This document shows positions 19,546 to 28,653 of a stretch of 64,000 nucleotides of DNA, in pieces. Made by a program: the position numbers and the translations under genes. Every line of letters starts with the position of its first letter. The stretch's first letter is position 1. The stretch comes from Paraconexibacter antarcticus (GTDB lineage: Bacteria > Actinomycetota > Thermoleophilia > Solirubrobacterales > Solirubrobacteraceae), in NCBI RefSeq assembly GCF_024220175.1, contig NZ_CP098502.1, positions 434,001 to 498,000 of the forward strand, read 5' to 3'. The notes beneath the pieces are model-generated. The model searched no databases. It worked only from the letters and a program-made list of their open reading frames with translations, and was not told the origin of the DNA.

Positions 19546-20496
19546 ATGACGCACTCACCTCCTGCCGGCCGCCCCGACGTCACCCTGCTGGTCGTCAACT
19601 ACCGCAGCGCTGACCTCACGCTCCGCGCCCTGCGCGACGCACGAGCGTCCGCGACGACCTGCGGCCTGCGGGTGCAGGAGATCGTTGTCGACGGGGCGTC
19701 GGGCGACGGCGAGGTGGAGCGCCTGCGGGTCGGACGTCCGGAGGCGCTCGTCGTCGCGCTGCCGGAGAACCGCGGCTTCGCGGCGGGCAACAACGCGGGC
19801 TTCGTCCACGCCCGCGGCCGGCACGTCCTGATGCTCAACCCGGACGCGTTCGCCGCGGCGGACGCCGTCGCCCGGCTTGTGCGCCACCTCGACCGGCACC
19901 CGAGGACGGGGGTCGCCGCGCCGCTGCTGCGCAACGAGGACGGCTCGCCGCAGGACAACCTGTACCGGCGCTTCCCGAACCTTCTCACCCTTTTCGTCGA
20001 CTACTGTGCGCCCGTGGCGTTCCTCGTGCGCGGGACGCGCCTGGACCCGCACAACGTGCCGCGGTCGCAGGTGGGGCGGCCGGGCGCGGTCGCCCATGCG
20101 GTCGGCGCCGTCCTGCTCGTGCGCCGCGAGGCGATCGAAGCGGCCGGGCCGATGGACGACGGTTTCTTCCTCTTCCTCGAGGAGACCGAGTGGCAGCGAC
20201 GGATCGTGGCGGCGGGGTGGGCGGTCGACGCGGTGCCGGACGCGTTCTTCACGCACCTGGGCGGTGGCAGCACCGGGACCTTCGCGCTCGCGTCCCCCCA
20301 CTATCTGGACAGCGTCGCCCGGTACTACCCGCGGCCCCGTCTGGCGCTCGCGACGCTCACGGTCGCCGGAGCGATCTCGGCGGTGTCGCTGCGGACCGCG
20401 CTCGCGCTGGGGCTCGGGTCACCCCGGCTGCGGCAGCTCAGCGAGGCGTTCACGGCGCTCGGCGTCGAGCTGCGACGACGTCGCCGCCGCGGCTGA
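19546..20496 (+). CDS. Glycosyltransferase family 2 (rhamnosyltransferase-like)
   Basis: A 316-residue GT2 enzyme of the WbbL type, an inverting transferase often specific for dTDP-rhamnose. Key features: VTLLVVNYRSADLTLRAL, VDGASGDGEVE, LPENRGFAAGNNAGF (the NxGFxxGxN motif), HVLMLNPDAF (DxD-equivalent NPD), AVGAVLLVRREAI, and DDGFFLFLEETEWQRRI, the acceptor-side ED/EE motif. A hydrophobic C-terminal stretch (LATLTVAGAISAVSLRTALAL split in two) may associate with the membrane. ATG 19546 overlaps the region where the divergent flippase could start, so the two genes share a very short control region. Confidence 0.9.
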   Translation: MTHSPPAGRPDVTLLVVNYRSADLTLRALRDARASATTCGLRVQEIVVDGASGDGEVERLRVGRPEALVVALPENRGFAAGNNAGFVHARGRHVLMLNPDAFAAADAVARLVRHLDRHPRTGVAAPLLRNEDGSPQDNLYRRFPNLLTLFVDYCAPVAFLVRGTRLDPHNVPRSQVGRPGAVAHAVGAVLLVRREAIEAAGPMDDGFFLFLEETEWQRRIVAAGWAVDAVPDAFFTHLGGGSTGTFALASPHYLDSVARYYPRPRLALATLTVAGAISAVSLRTALALGLGSPRLRQLSEAFTALGVELRRRRRRG

Positions 20497-20525
20497 GGAC
20501 GCGAGCATCCGGACGGCGCCTGGGT

Positions 20526-21605
20526 TCAGGAGGAGATCTCGCGCAGCAGTTGCAGCGTGGCGCGCGCGGTCTGCGCCCACGAGAAGTCCGCGGCGCGGGC
20601 ACGCCCGCGGACGCGGAGCTCCTCGGCGAGTGCCCGATCCGAGAGCAGGCGCTTCAGGCCGTCGGCGATCGCACCGGTGTCGCGCGGATCCACGAGCATC
20701 GCCGCGTTCCCTGCGACTTCGGGGAGGCTCGAGACGTCGCTCGTCAGGACCGGCGCGCCGGCCGTCATGGCCTCCAGGACCGGGAGCCCGAAGCCCTCAT
20801 AGAGCGACGGATAGGCAAAGGCGGAGCAGCCCGCATAGAGCGCGTGGAGCTGCTCCTCGCTGACCCGGCCGAGGAGGACCGCGCCGGCCGCGTGCGCAGC
20901 CGCGAGGATCGCGTCGTCCTGCCAGCCGCGCGGGCCGACGAGCGCGAGCGCATGAGCGTCGCGGAGCCCCTGCGGCAGCCGGGTCCACGCGTCGACGAGC
21001 CGTTCCAGGTTCTTGCGTGGTTCGAGCGTCCCGACCGCGAGGACGTACGGCCGGCCGTCGAGTCCGTGCCCGGGGTCTAGCGGTGGAGCGGCGCGGGCGA
21101 GGGCCGCGTCGGCGGCCAGCGGGATCGTGACCGTCTTGCCGCGGGCGGCGGGAAACCGCCCCTCGAGGTCGTCGCGCGTGGCGGCGGAGATGCAGGGCAG
21201 GGCTGCGGCTCGTCGCAGCGCGGGCCGGATCGTCGCGCGCTCGATGCGGGCCGCACGCCGCTGCGCTTGGTCGGCGACGCCGGGGAGAAAGGCGACGAGG
21301 TCGAAGATCGTGATCGCGGTCGGGACCCGCGTCGCCCACGCGGTGAGGTACGAGTTCGTGCTGAGGAAGGCATCGCCCCGGGCGCGCAGCGCGACCGCGA
21401 GATGCCAGGCCGGGTCCGGCAGACCGACGCAGCGCCAGCGGAACCGGTCGTCGAGGTCGCCCCACGCTTCTCGGGCCCAGAGGTCGAAGCGCACGTCAGC
21501 CGCCTCGGGCAGGAGCTGCAGAGCGAGCAGCAGCTCGCGCACGTAACGGCCGCGGCCGGCCGGGACCTCCGCAGCGGCCCGGGCATCGATGCCGATGACG
21601 GTCAC
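20526..21605 (-). CDS. Glycosyltransferase family 4
   Basis: A 359-residue GT4 enzyme (mannosyltransferase-like). VIGIDARAAAEVPAGRGRYVREL opens the acceptor domain, STNSYLTAWA and TIFDLVAFLPGVAD lie in the middle, ISAATRDDLEGRFP is the usual short loop, YVLAVGTLEPRKNLERLVDAW starts the donor domain, and YPSLYEGFGLPVLEAM contains the E-x7-E pair. The start is GTG 21605 with a TAACCT box 7 nt upstream. It is divergent from another GT4 gene whose start is only 36 bp away. Convergent with the GT2 gene upstream of it on the map. Confidence 0.9.
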   Translation of the reverse strand: MTVIGIDARAAAEVPAGRGRYVRELLLALQLLPEAADVRFDLWAREAWGDLDDRFRWRCVGLPDPAWHLAVALRARGDAFLSTNSYLTAWATRVPTAITIFDLVAFLPGVADQAQRRAARIERATIRPALRRAAALPCISAATRDDLEGRFPAARGKTVTIPLAADAALARAAPPLDPGHGLDGRPYVLAVGTLEPRKNLERLVDAWTRLPQGLRDAHALALVGPRGWQDDAILAAAHAAGAVLLGRVSEEQLHALYAGCSAFAYPSLYEGFGLPVLEAMTAGAPVLTSDVSSLPEVAGNAAMLVDPRDTGAIADGLKRLLSDRALAEELRVRGRARAADFSWAQTARATLQLLREISS

Positions 21606-21612
21606 GGCCCTC

Positions 21613-21618
21613 AGGTTA
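21613..21618 (-). promoter_or_regulatory. Leaderless -10 box TAACCT (minus GT4)
   Basis: TAACCT on the minus strand, 7 nt before GTG 21605. Confidence 0.5.
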
Positions 21619-21628
21619 CGGACGCCGG

Positions 21629-21634
21629 TACGGT
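21629..21634 (+). promoter_or_regulatory. Leaderless -10 box TACGGT (plus GT4)
   Basis: TACGGT 7 nt before GTG 21642. The alternative GTG at 21633 lies inside the box, which argues for 21642. Together with the box at 21613-21618 it makes a compact back-to-back promoter pair about 10 bp apart. Confidence 0.5.
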
Positions 21635-21641
21635 GACCGCC

Positions 21642-22778
21642 GTGCACGTCGGACTGAACCTCGTCTTCCTGGTCCCGGGTCAGACCGGGGGGATGGAGAT
21701 CGCGGCGCGTGAGCTCATCGCAGCGATGCGCGCGGCCGATCCGGCCGGCCTGCGGCTGACGCTCTTCGTCAACCGCGAGGCGGCCGCGTCGGACGGCCCC
21801 TGGACCGAGATCCCGTCCGTCGTCGTCCCGGTCCGCGCGACCAATCGACTTGAGTGGGTCCGCGGCGAGCAGCAGCTGCTCCCAGGGCTGGCCGCGCGCG
21901 CCGGCTGCGACATCGTCCACTCGCTCGCCTCGACGGCGCCGCTCCGCGGCCGGTTCGTCCGCGTCACGACGATCCACGATCTCAACTACGCGAAGGTGCC
22001 GGACACGCACTTCGGCCTCCGCGGGCTCGGCATGCGGGCGCTGGTACCGGCGGCGGCACGGCGGTCACACCGGGTGATCGTCGATGCGGCCTCCACCGTC
22101 GAGGACCTTGTGACCGAGCTCGGGACGCCGCGCGAGAAGATCGACGTCATCCCGCTCGGGGTGCGTCCGCCGAACGCCGGGCGCGCCGTGACGAAGGCCG
22201 CGACCCTCCGGGCGCAGCTCGGGCTCGGAGACCGGCGCGTGCTGCTGAGCGCCTCGGCGAAACGGCCGCACAAGAACCTGCTGCGGCTGCTCGACGCGCA
22301 CGCGCTGCTGCCCCCGGCGACCCGGCCGGTGCTCATCCTCCCGGGCTATCCCACCCCTCACGAGGCGGACCTGCGGGCACGGGCGACCGCACTCGGAACC
22401 CTTGCGGACGTCCGCCTCGTCGGGTGGGTGGGCAACGCTGAGATGGAGGGCCTCTACGCGGTGGCGGACGCGTTCGTGTTCCCCTCGCTCTACGAGGGGT
22501 TCGGGCTACCGGTTCTCGAGGCGATGGCGCGCGGGGTGCCGGTCGCCTGCGCAGACCGCTCGTCGCTACCCGAGGTCGCCGGGGACGCAGCGCTCCTCTT
22601 CGACCCTGAGAACGTTTCCGCCATGCGCGACGCGCTCGTGCGCCTGCTCGGAGATACGGCGCTCTGCGCACGGCTCACCGCGGCCGGGAGAACCCGCGCG
22701 CAGGAGTTCTCCTGGGCGCGCACCGCGGACTTGACCCTGGGGGTCTACCGGCGCGCGCTCGCTCAGCGTCCGGCGTAG
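21642..22778 (+). CDS. Glycosyltransferase family 4
   Basis: A 378-residue GT4 enzyme. VHVGLNLVFLVPGQTGGMEIAARELI has the Gly-Gly acceptor loop; TIHDLNYAKVPDTHF and VDAASTVEDLVTEL follow. VLLSASAKRPHKNLLRLLDA opens the donor domain, LPGYPTPHEADL comes next, and FPSLYEGFGLPVLEAMARG carries the E-x7-E site. The start at GTG 21642 fits the usual M-x-V-GLN beginning of this subfamily and the promoter box. Its 3' end overlaps the convergent GT4 gene by 16 bp. Close in layout to the neighbour at 20526, so the pair may be ancient duplicates using similar donors. Confidence 0.9.
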   Translation: MHVGLNLVFLVPGQTGGMEIAARELIAAMRAADPAGLRLTLFVNREAAASDGPWTEIPSVVVPVRATNRLEWVRGEQQLLPGLAARAGCDIVHSLASTAPLRGRFVRVTTIHDLNYAKVPDTHFGLRGLGMRALVPAAARRSHRVIVDAASTVEDLVTELGTPREKIDVIPLGVRPPNAGRAVTKAATLRAQLGLGDRRVLLSASAKRPHKNLLRLLDAHALLPPATRPVLILPGYPTPHEADLRARATALGTLADVRLVGWVGNAEMEGLYAVADAFVFPSLYEGFGLPVLEAMARGVPVACADRSSLPEVAGDAALLFDPENVSAMRDALVRLLGDTALCARLTAAGRTRAQEFSWARTADLTLGVYRRALAQRPA

Positions 22779-23956
22779 GCCGCAAGGATCTCACGAAGCG
22801 GATCCTGCGCGGCGACGCGCTGCAGGTGCGCGGTGTGCCAGGCGAGTGTGCTGGCGCGCAGCCGAGCGCCGCGGGCGTGGACCTCGACGATCGCGTCTGC
22901 CAGCGCCCGTGCGTCATCGGACTGACTGACGACGCCGTTGACGCCGGCGTCGACGAGCTCGGTCGCGGCGTTGTCCGGGCCGGCGGCAAGCACGATCGGC
23001 ACGCCGAGGGCCGCCGCTTCGATGACGACGAGGCCGTAGCCCTCGCGGCGAGAGGGCGCTAGGAGGCAGAGCGCGTCGCGCATCGCAGCCTGGAGGATCT
23101 CCGGCTCGACGAAGCCGGGGGCAACGACGACGTCGCGGGCATCCAACCGTTCGATCGTCGCATCGACGAGCGCGCGTTCTGGTCCGTCGCCGAAGATCGT
23201 GCCGGTGAGCCCGGAGACCTGTCGCGCGGCGAGGACGATCGCCTCGACGGCGCGCGGTGCCTGCTTCTCGGTGATGAGGCGACCGGCGAAAACGACGCTG
23301 GGGGAGCGGGGGACGGTCGTCGCCTCGACGCGGGTGTCCGCCGCGCGTGGCCCGTCCGCGGACGCGAGAGCCATGCGGGCGTCATCCGCCCACTCCTCCC
23401 AGATGATGCGCGGCTCGCTTCGCAGCCCCTCATCGGTGAGGCGCTCGGCGTGCAGGCGCGAGAACGTGAAGGCCGTGTGCGGCAGGCGGGCACAGGTGCG
23501 CTGGATCGCGTGCGCGACCCGTCCCTGGGGTCCACCGACGTAGCGGCGCCAGTAGGACGCGCTCCAGACCTCGTGCCAATCTGCGATGAGTCGGTATCCG
23601 CCGCGACGGCGGGCAGCACCCGCCGCGAGCATGCTGAAGTACGGAAAGGACGCCGTGTGGACGACGTCATACTCGCGGCCATGCGCGAGGAGGTGCCGCA
23701 GCACGCCGGCGCCGAAGCGCAGTGGCTCGCCGATCGTGCGGTTGCCATCCGCCCCGTAGAGCGGTTCGTCACGGGAGACGGCGATCACGCGGACACCCGG
23801 CAGCTGCGGCGGCTCGTCCGGCGGCCACTGGCAGCGGGTGAGGTACGTCACGTCGTGGCCCTGCTGGGCGAGCCGCTCGGCGAGATGACCCATCCTGCGC
23901 TCGGCGCCCCCCACCGTCCACGGGAAGAGACAGTCGTAGATGAGGCAGACGCGCAC
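22763..23956 (-). CDS. Glycosyltransferase family 4
   Basis: A 397-residue GT4 protein. MRVCLIYDCLFPWTVGGAERRMG is the acceptor loop, DVVHTASFPYFSMLAAG and IADWHEVWSASYWRRYVG lie in the N-terminal domain, VVFAGRLITEKQAPRAVEAI begins the donor domain, FGDGPERALV follows and SRREGYGLVVIEAAALG contains the E-x7-E-like site. Start GTG 23956 is supported by a TAGGCT box 8 nt upstream. The DWHEVW segment is common in transferases that work on teichuronic-type or mannan-type glycans, but this is weak evidence for a donor. Confidence 0.9.
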   Translation of the reverse strand: MRVCLIYDCLFPWTVGGAERRMGHLAERLAQQGHDVTYLTRCQWPPDEPPQLPGVRVIAVSRDEPLYGADGNRTIGEPLRFGAGVLRHLLAHGREYDVVHTASFPYFSMLAAGAARRRGGYRLIADWHEVWSASYWRRYVGGPQGRVAHAIQRTCARLPHTAFTFSRLHAERLTDEGLRSEPRIIWEEWADDARMALASADGPRAADTRVEATTVPRSPSVVFAGRLITEKQAPRAVEAIVLAARQVSGLTGTIFGDGPERALVDATIERLDARDVVVAPGFVEPEILQAAMRDALCLLAPSRREGYGLVVIEAAALGVPIVLAAGPDNAATELVDAGVNGVVSQSDDARALADAIVEVHARGARLRASTLAWHTAHLQRVAAQDPLREILAAYAGR

Positions 23957-23964
23957 GCGGCAGT

Positions 23965-23970
23965 AGCCTA
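23965..23970 (-). promoter_or_regulatory. Leaderless -10 box TAGGCT (minus GT4)
   Basis: TAGGCT on the minus strand, 8 nt before GTG 23956. Confidence 0.5.
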
Positions 23971-24051
23971 GTGCGACGCTTCGGAGGCCGACCGGGTTAC
24001 CAACGGCATGCAGCGGTGTAGCAATGGCGGGCGGTCGGACCCACTGGACAC

Positions 24052-25245
24052 ATGAGCACTCTTGAGCATCACACGCCGGGATCAGGCCCAGTGGACGAGC
24101 ACGGTCAGCGGCCGCTCGTCTCGGTGGTCATCCCGTGCCTCAACGAGGAAGAGAACATCGAGGCCTGCGTCGGACAGGCCCTCCGCGCGATGTCCGACGC
24201 AGGGATTCCCGGCGAGGTGGTCGTCGCAGACAACGCGTCGACCGACCGGAGCGCCGCCCTGGCGGCAGCCGCCGGCGCCCGGGTGATCCACGAGCCGCGC
24301 CGGGGCTACGGATCGGCGTACCTCGCCGGCTTCGCCGCCGCTCGCGGCACCTACATCGTCATGGGCGATGCCGATCTCACCTACGACTTCAACGAGATCC
24401 CGCGCTTCGTGGCCGAGCTCGACAAGGGTGCCGAGCTCGTCATGGGCGATCGGATGGGCAACATCCAGCCCGGGGCGATGCCCTGGTTGCACCGCTATGT
24501 CGGCAACCCCGTGCTGAGCGGCATCCTCAACGGGTTCTTCAAGACCGGGATCAGCGACGCGCACTGCGGCATGCGAGCGCTGCGTCGGGACGTGCTGCCG
24601 CGGCTGGACCTCCGCACGACGGGTATGGAGTTCGCATCGGAGATGGTCATCCGCGCGGGTAAGGAAAAACTCCGGATCGCCGAGTTCCCGATCGACTACC
24701 ACCCCCGCGGCGGGGAGTCGAAGCTGAACACGTGGCGGGACGGCTGGCGGCACCTCCGCTTCCTGCTCGTCCACTCGCCGACGCATCTCTTCGTTCTCCC
24801 CGGGGCGCTGCTGGCCGCACTCGGCCTCATCATCACGGCGGTGTCGATCACGGGCCTCGAGGTCTTCGGCCGTCGGTGGCAGCTGCACACCACGGTTGGT
24901 GGGTCCATGCTCATGATCGTCGGCGTGCAAGTCGTGGCCCTGGGTCTCTGCGCCCACGCCTACGGGGCCTACTTCATGGGCGAGAAGGACCCGTGGTTCG
25001 ACCGCATGAGAGCGCGGTTCCGGCTGGAGCACGGCCTGATGCTTGGCATGTCGGTGACCCTCGCCGGGCTGATCACCGGCCTGGTGATCCTCGCGATGTG
25101 GATCCAGAACGGCTTCGGTTCTCTCTCGGAGGAGCGCATGGCCATCGTGGCGACCACGGGCGTGACGATCGGGTTGCAGGTGATCTTCTCGTCCTTCCTC
25201 CTGAGCATCCTCGGTCTTCGGCGGATCGCCGACACCGGCTCGTGA
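24052..25245 (+). CDS. Polyprenyl-phosphate glycosyltransferase (GT2 with C-terminal membrane helices)
   Basis: A 397-residue enzyme of the dolichyl/undecaprenyl-phosphate-sugar synthase type. The GT2 domain (about residues 22-235) has VSVVIPCLNEEENIEACV, VVADNASTDRSA, RGYGSAYLAGFAAARG, VMGDADLTYDF (the DAD motif), DRMGNIQPGAMPWLHRYVGN, DAHCGMRALRRDVL, and FPIDYHPRGGESKLN. Four hydrophobic helices follow (two at about 240-310, two at 330-395). Such proteins load a single sugar onto undecaprenyl phosphate for use by GT-C enzymes outside. ATG 24052. The upstream gap (95 bp) has TTACCA and TAGCAA spaced as a possible promoter. Convergent with the sigma-factor gene. Confidence 0.9.
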   Translation: MSTLEHHTPGSGPVDEHGQRPLVSVVIPCLNEEENIEACVGQALRAMSDAGIPGEVVVADNASTDRSAALAAAAGARVIHEPRRGYGSAYLAGFAAARGTYIVMGDADLTYDFNEIPRFVAELDKGAELVMGDRMGNIQPGAMPWLHRYVGNPVLSGILNGFFKTGISDAHCGMRALRRDVLPRLDLRTTGMEFASEMVIRAGKEKLRIAEFPIDYHPRGGESKLNTWRDGWRHLRFLLVHSPTHLFVLPGALLAALGLIITAVSITGLEVFGRRWQLHTTVGGSMLMIVGVQVVALGLCAHAYGAYFMGEKDPWFDRMRARFRLEHGLMLGMSVTLAGLITGLVILAMWIQNGFGSLSEERMAIVATTGVTIGLQVIFSSFLLSILGLRRIADTGS

Positions 25246-25251
25246 CCGGAG

Positions 25252-25268
25252 GGCGGCGAGCAGCCGCC
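25252..25268. terminator. Hairpin between convergent genes
   Basis: GGCGGC/GCCGCC stem (6 bp) with a GAGCA loop in the 42-bp gap between the GT2 and sigma-factor stops. It could terminate from both sides; it has no T-run. Confidence 0.35.
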
Positions 25269-25287
25269 ACCAGGGTGTGCGCTGTCA

Positions 25288-26622
25288 TCAGGGAGCGCTG
25301 AACTCTCCTGTCGCTCCGGTGGAAGACGGCCGCCTGACGGTGGACGGGGTCGGAGCCGTGAACTCCGGCGTGGTGGGCGCTGCCGCTGGGACGGTCCGGA
25401 ACTCTCGCGGCGGCGCAGTCGTGACCGGGTGAGCACGCCGCGCGAACTCCGTCACCGGCCGGCGGACGGCTACGCGTTTCGGCTGCTGCCGCTTCGCGGC
25501 GGCGCTCTGAGCCCGGGCCTGCACGCTGATGGTGCTCGCCAGCGCCGCCGCACCGGCCGCAGCCTGGGCTGCCGCCCCCCGCAGGGCCGACGTGTCGGCC
25601 GCGGGCCGCGCGGCACCGCGGGCGGGCCGGCCGTGGGGCGCGTGCTGGGCAAACGGTGAGGTCAGGCGGCCAGGCACCCCGTCCACCGCGCAGTAGATCC
25701 CTCCCCCGCCGGTGCAGGCGGCCGCCACGAGCACCGCCGTCTTCGCCGCCGAGCCGGTCAGCGGCGTCGGGTCCCCGGAGCGCAGCAGTGCGTACCGCAG
25801 TCCGTCTGCGGCCGCCTGAAGGCTCCACTGAAGGCGCTCACCGAACGTCGAGGCGTCGACCGGCATGGCGAGAGCCGGGATGGGCGCGAGAAGGGCGAGT
25901 CCGTGCCGAGCGACGGCGAGGTGCACGATGGTCGCCCGGCATTCCGGGCAGGTCGCTGCATGCGTCGTCGCTGCGCGCGCGCCGCCGAACCCCGACAGGG
26001 CGGCCGCCGCCACGAGCGACGCAGCGTGGTCCGGGCACGGCTTCGTCCCGGCCTGGGCAGCGACCGCGGAGACGAAGGCCATCATGGCCGGTCGCTTGCG
26101 TCGATAGAGCGTCGGGCGGGACAACCCAAGGCGCTTCGCGAGCTGCTTCTGATCGGTCCGGAGCAACTCCGCCCGTACCAGCTCGAGATCGACCGGGTCC
26201 AGGTCGGCCAGGACCGAGTTGACCGAGCGGACCATGCCGAGGACCTCGCGCATCGTCGCTCGCTGCTCCGCATGCTCCGCGACATCGATGCGAGGCGGCC
26301 CCAACTGGTCGAGCACGTCGACGCCGACCGGCTGTTCCCGTCGCTCGCGACCGTAGGCCTTCTTGGCGAGATTCTGCACACACCGGGCGGCGTAGGCGAA
26401 CGGGTCATCAAGATCGGGGCCGTTCTCCATGCGGTGGGTGACCGCGAGGATCGCGTCCTGAACCAGGTCGTCGGCGAGGTTGCGGCTCCGGAGGTCTGCG
26501 AAGAGCGGCGCGCGCCCCACGAGCCGGGTGAGCATGGCGTGAAGTTCGGCGGCGAACTCCTCGTCGCTCGCCCGCGACGAGCGCCGGTTCGGCGCCTCGT
26601 CGACGCGCACGCGGATCGCCAC
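25288..26622 (-). CDS. ECF-type sigma factor fused to a ZAS-like zinc motif and membrane helix
   Basis: A 444-residue protein from GTG 26622. Residues 20-100 form sigma region 2 (LADDLVQDAILAVTHRM, FAYAARCVQNLAKKAYGRER) and 120-185 region 4 with the helix-turn-helix QKQLAKRLGLSRPTLYRRK. After it comes H221-x3-C225-x2-C228 (HAATCPEC), the spacing of zinc-binding anti-sigma domains, then hydrophobic stretches at about 240-255 and 290-310 (one likely membrane helix), and about 130 residues rich in Ala, Pro, Thr and Arg. Sigma and a possible inhibitor would thus be one chain tied to the membrane. GTG overlaps the TAG of the upstream secreted-protein gene by one base (TAGTG), implying coupling. 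That partner is now split by an IS element, which may silence this gene too. Confidence 0.8.
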   Translation of the reverse strand: MAIRVRVDEAPNRRSSRASDEEFAAELHAMLTRLVGRAPLFADLRSRNLADDLVQDAILAVTHRMENGPDLDDPFAYAARCVQNLAKKAYGRERREQPVGVDVLDQLGPPRIDVAEHAEQRATMREVLGMVRSVNSVLADLDPVDLELVRAELLRTDQKQLAKRLGLSRPTLYRRKRPAMMAFVSAVAAQAGTKPCPDHAASLVAAAALSGFGGARAATTHAATCPECRATIVHLAVARHGLALLAPIPALAMPVDASTFGERLQWSLQAAADGLRYALLRSGDPTPLTGSAAKTAVLVAAACTGGGGIYCAVDGVPGRLTSPFAQHAPHGRPARGAARPAADTSALRGAAAQAAAGAAALASTISVQARAQSAAAKRQQPKRVAVRRPVTEFARRAHPVTTAPPREFRTVPAAAPTTPEFTAPTPSTVRRPSSTGATGEFSAP

Positions 26623-28279
26623 TACGGACGCACCCGGACGGCGATCGTGCGACTGTGGCCACTCGCATACCGACGGCGATCCCCCGGCAGCACGAGCGCC
26701 CGGAACCGGTAGGTCGTCGCGTGAGTCGTCTTCGTGAAGCGGTGCCGGGCGACGAACCGGCCTCCGCGGGCCCGCGTAGTCGTGGCCTTGGCGAAGGTGA
26801 ACCAAGAGCGGCCTAGGCGCACCTGGACGCGCACAGTGAGACCGCGGGCCGGGATCAGGCCGGCCACACGCCCACTCAGCGCGAGCCGATCACCGTTACG
26901 CAGGGCACGTCGTGAAACCCGCAGGCTCGCGTCCTGGCGCACCTGCAACGACAACTGGCCGCTACTGCGATTCGCGTTGGCTCCGGCCGTAGGGAAGTAG
27001 ACGACTCGCACGTCCCGGCTCCGGCCTCTGGCAGCGAGGGGAACGACAAACGCTCCGGCGTCGTCCGTCGTCGCCGAGGCCACAGCGTGCCAGTGCGACT
27101 CGGCTGCCCCGATGGGCTTCTCGATGACGTGCACGCGGGCGGCAGCGATCGCGTCACCTCCGGATGTGCGCAGCGTCCCACGGACGCGCGTGCCATCGAC
27201 ATAGCCCACGACAGCTCGGGTGCTGCTGTGCGCGTGCCCCCGGGTCCCGACGATGAGGCGTGCCGTCACCACCGCGTCGAGTGTGCTCGGTCGCCCGTTG
27301 ACCCCCGGGCCCCGGTCGGGGTTGCTCAGCGTGGTGATGGTGGTCGTGCCGGTCAGGACCGTCGAACCGCCCGGCCCGGCCGGCCCGGCCGGACCGGAGG
27401 GCCCGCCTGCGCCGGCTGCGCCGGGGGCACCCATCGCGGCGGCAACCTCCGCGGGCGTCAGAAACGGGGCCTTGTTGTCCACCATGATCGACCATTGCGG
27501 ACTCTGAGCCTTGTTCACGCCGGTCGCGTCGACCACCTCAAGGCGGACGAGGTGCTTCCCTTCGTCGAGGGAGGTCGTGTCGAGCGTGACCGATCCTGTC
27601 ACGGGTGTGGTCCGGCATGGCACCGGGTCCCGGAACGGAAGCGCGCACTTCCCGCCGTTGTCGTTGACCGGGCCGACGACGGATTGGCTCCCGTCGACCA
27701 TCAGTCGTTGCTGGTACAACCCGCCGCCCTGATCGCTGGCGGAGTAGGTGAGCGTGCGCTCGCGGTCGGTGTTCGTCGCCGTCACCAGGGAACCGGCCGG
27801 GGCTGCCGTGATCACGGGGTCGGCGTCATCGGTGAGGTCGAGGCGCATCTGACGTAGCCGGTATGAGGTCAGACCGGGCGGGCATCCGGCGGCGCCATCG
27901 CAAAGTGCTACGAAGGACAGGCTTTTCGCGCTCGGTAGCCGGAGATCGATGGTCTCGGTTCCTCGCTCTGTGCATCCGTACGCTCTGACGCACTGCTCGA
28001 TGATCCCGTCGTTGCTTCGTAGGATCGCCTTTGGATTCCCAAATGCCTGATCCGCGCCCGCGGCCATGCTACGGAGGCCCGATACCCGCACGATCCGTGT
28101 ATCAGGCGGAGCCACGAAGGTGTAGTCGCTGTAATCGCCCTGCGAGTGGGCGTGGTCCGGCCCAAAAGCGACCTCGATGTCTCCGCCTGATGCGCAGTTG
28201 TTGCCGTAATAGGTATACGCGCCATGCACCTCCGGGACCCATCCGTTCGTCTCCGGGTGGTCTGGTCCCATGCACCCCT
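26622..28279 (-). pseudogene. Secreted Ig-like/collagen-like protein, C-terminal part (split by IS)
   Basis: This piece holds 552 codons of a gene whose first 45 codons lie beyond the IS element at 29590-29725. Joining the two at the duplicated CCT gives one 596-residue frame. Visible: a Tyr/Asn-rich N-terminal domain with cysteines (YYGNNCASGGDIEVAFG, CVRAYGC, CDGAAGC), an Ig-like region with YSASDQGGGLYQQRLMVDG and WSIMVDNKAPF, a short collagen-like Gly-x-x stretch (about GAPGAAGAGGPSGPAGPAG), and two C-terminal Ig-like domains (VRGTLRTSGGDAIAAARVHV; LALSGRVAGLIPARGLTVRV). This resembles exported surface proteins of soil actinobacteria. Translation of this part alone could start at ATG 28271 but would lack a signal peptide. 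Confidence 0.85.
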
Positions 28280-28309
28280 TGAGCCGTCCCGGGATCGACG
28301 GGGACTTCT
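28280..28309 (+). repeat. Left terminal inverted repeat of the IS
   Basis: Starts TGAGCCGTCCCGG and continues with an ACGGGGACTT block that matches ACGGAGACTT at the other end, with one gap and a few mismatches. Confidence 0.85.
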
Positions 28310-28350
28310 GAAACAGGCATTCGGTCTGTTGAGAGGAAGTACGTGGTCAT

Positions 28351-28653
28351 ATGGCTCGTGGAAGGAAGTACCCGCCGGAGTTGCGTGAGCGGGCCGTCAA
28401 GACGGTGCTGGAGTCCGGGCGTCCGATCGCGCAGGTCGCCCGCGACCTGGACGTGCACAAGGAGTCGCTTCGGAACTGGGTGCGGCTCGCCGAGGCCGAC
28501 GCCGGAACGCGCAGCGACGTGCTGAACACGGTCGAGCGCGACCGGATGCGTCTGCTCGAACGTGAGGTCAAGGAACTGCGGCGGCAGAACGAGATCCTCA
28601 AGGCCGCTTCGGTGTTTTTCGCCAAGGAGCTCGACGGGACCCCGCGGAGGTGA
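28351..28653 (+). CDS. IS3 transposase OrfA (helix-turn-helix protein)
   Basis: 100 residues. ARGRKYPPELRERAVKTVLE and IAQVARDLDVHKESLRNWVR form the Tnp_1-type helix-turn-helix that binds the IS ends. A C-terminal leucine-zipper-like helix (RLLEREVKELRRQNEILKAA) serves for multimerisation in this family. The stop TGA overlaps the OrfB start GTG (GTGA), with OrfB in the -1 frame, the layout used for programmed -1 frameshifting to an OrfAB fusion in IS3 elements. Confidence 0.93.
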   Translation: MARGRKYPPELRERAVKTVLESGRPIAQVARDLDVHKESLRNWVRLAEADAGTRSDVLNTVERDRMRLLEREVKELRRQNEILKAASVFFAKELDGTPRR

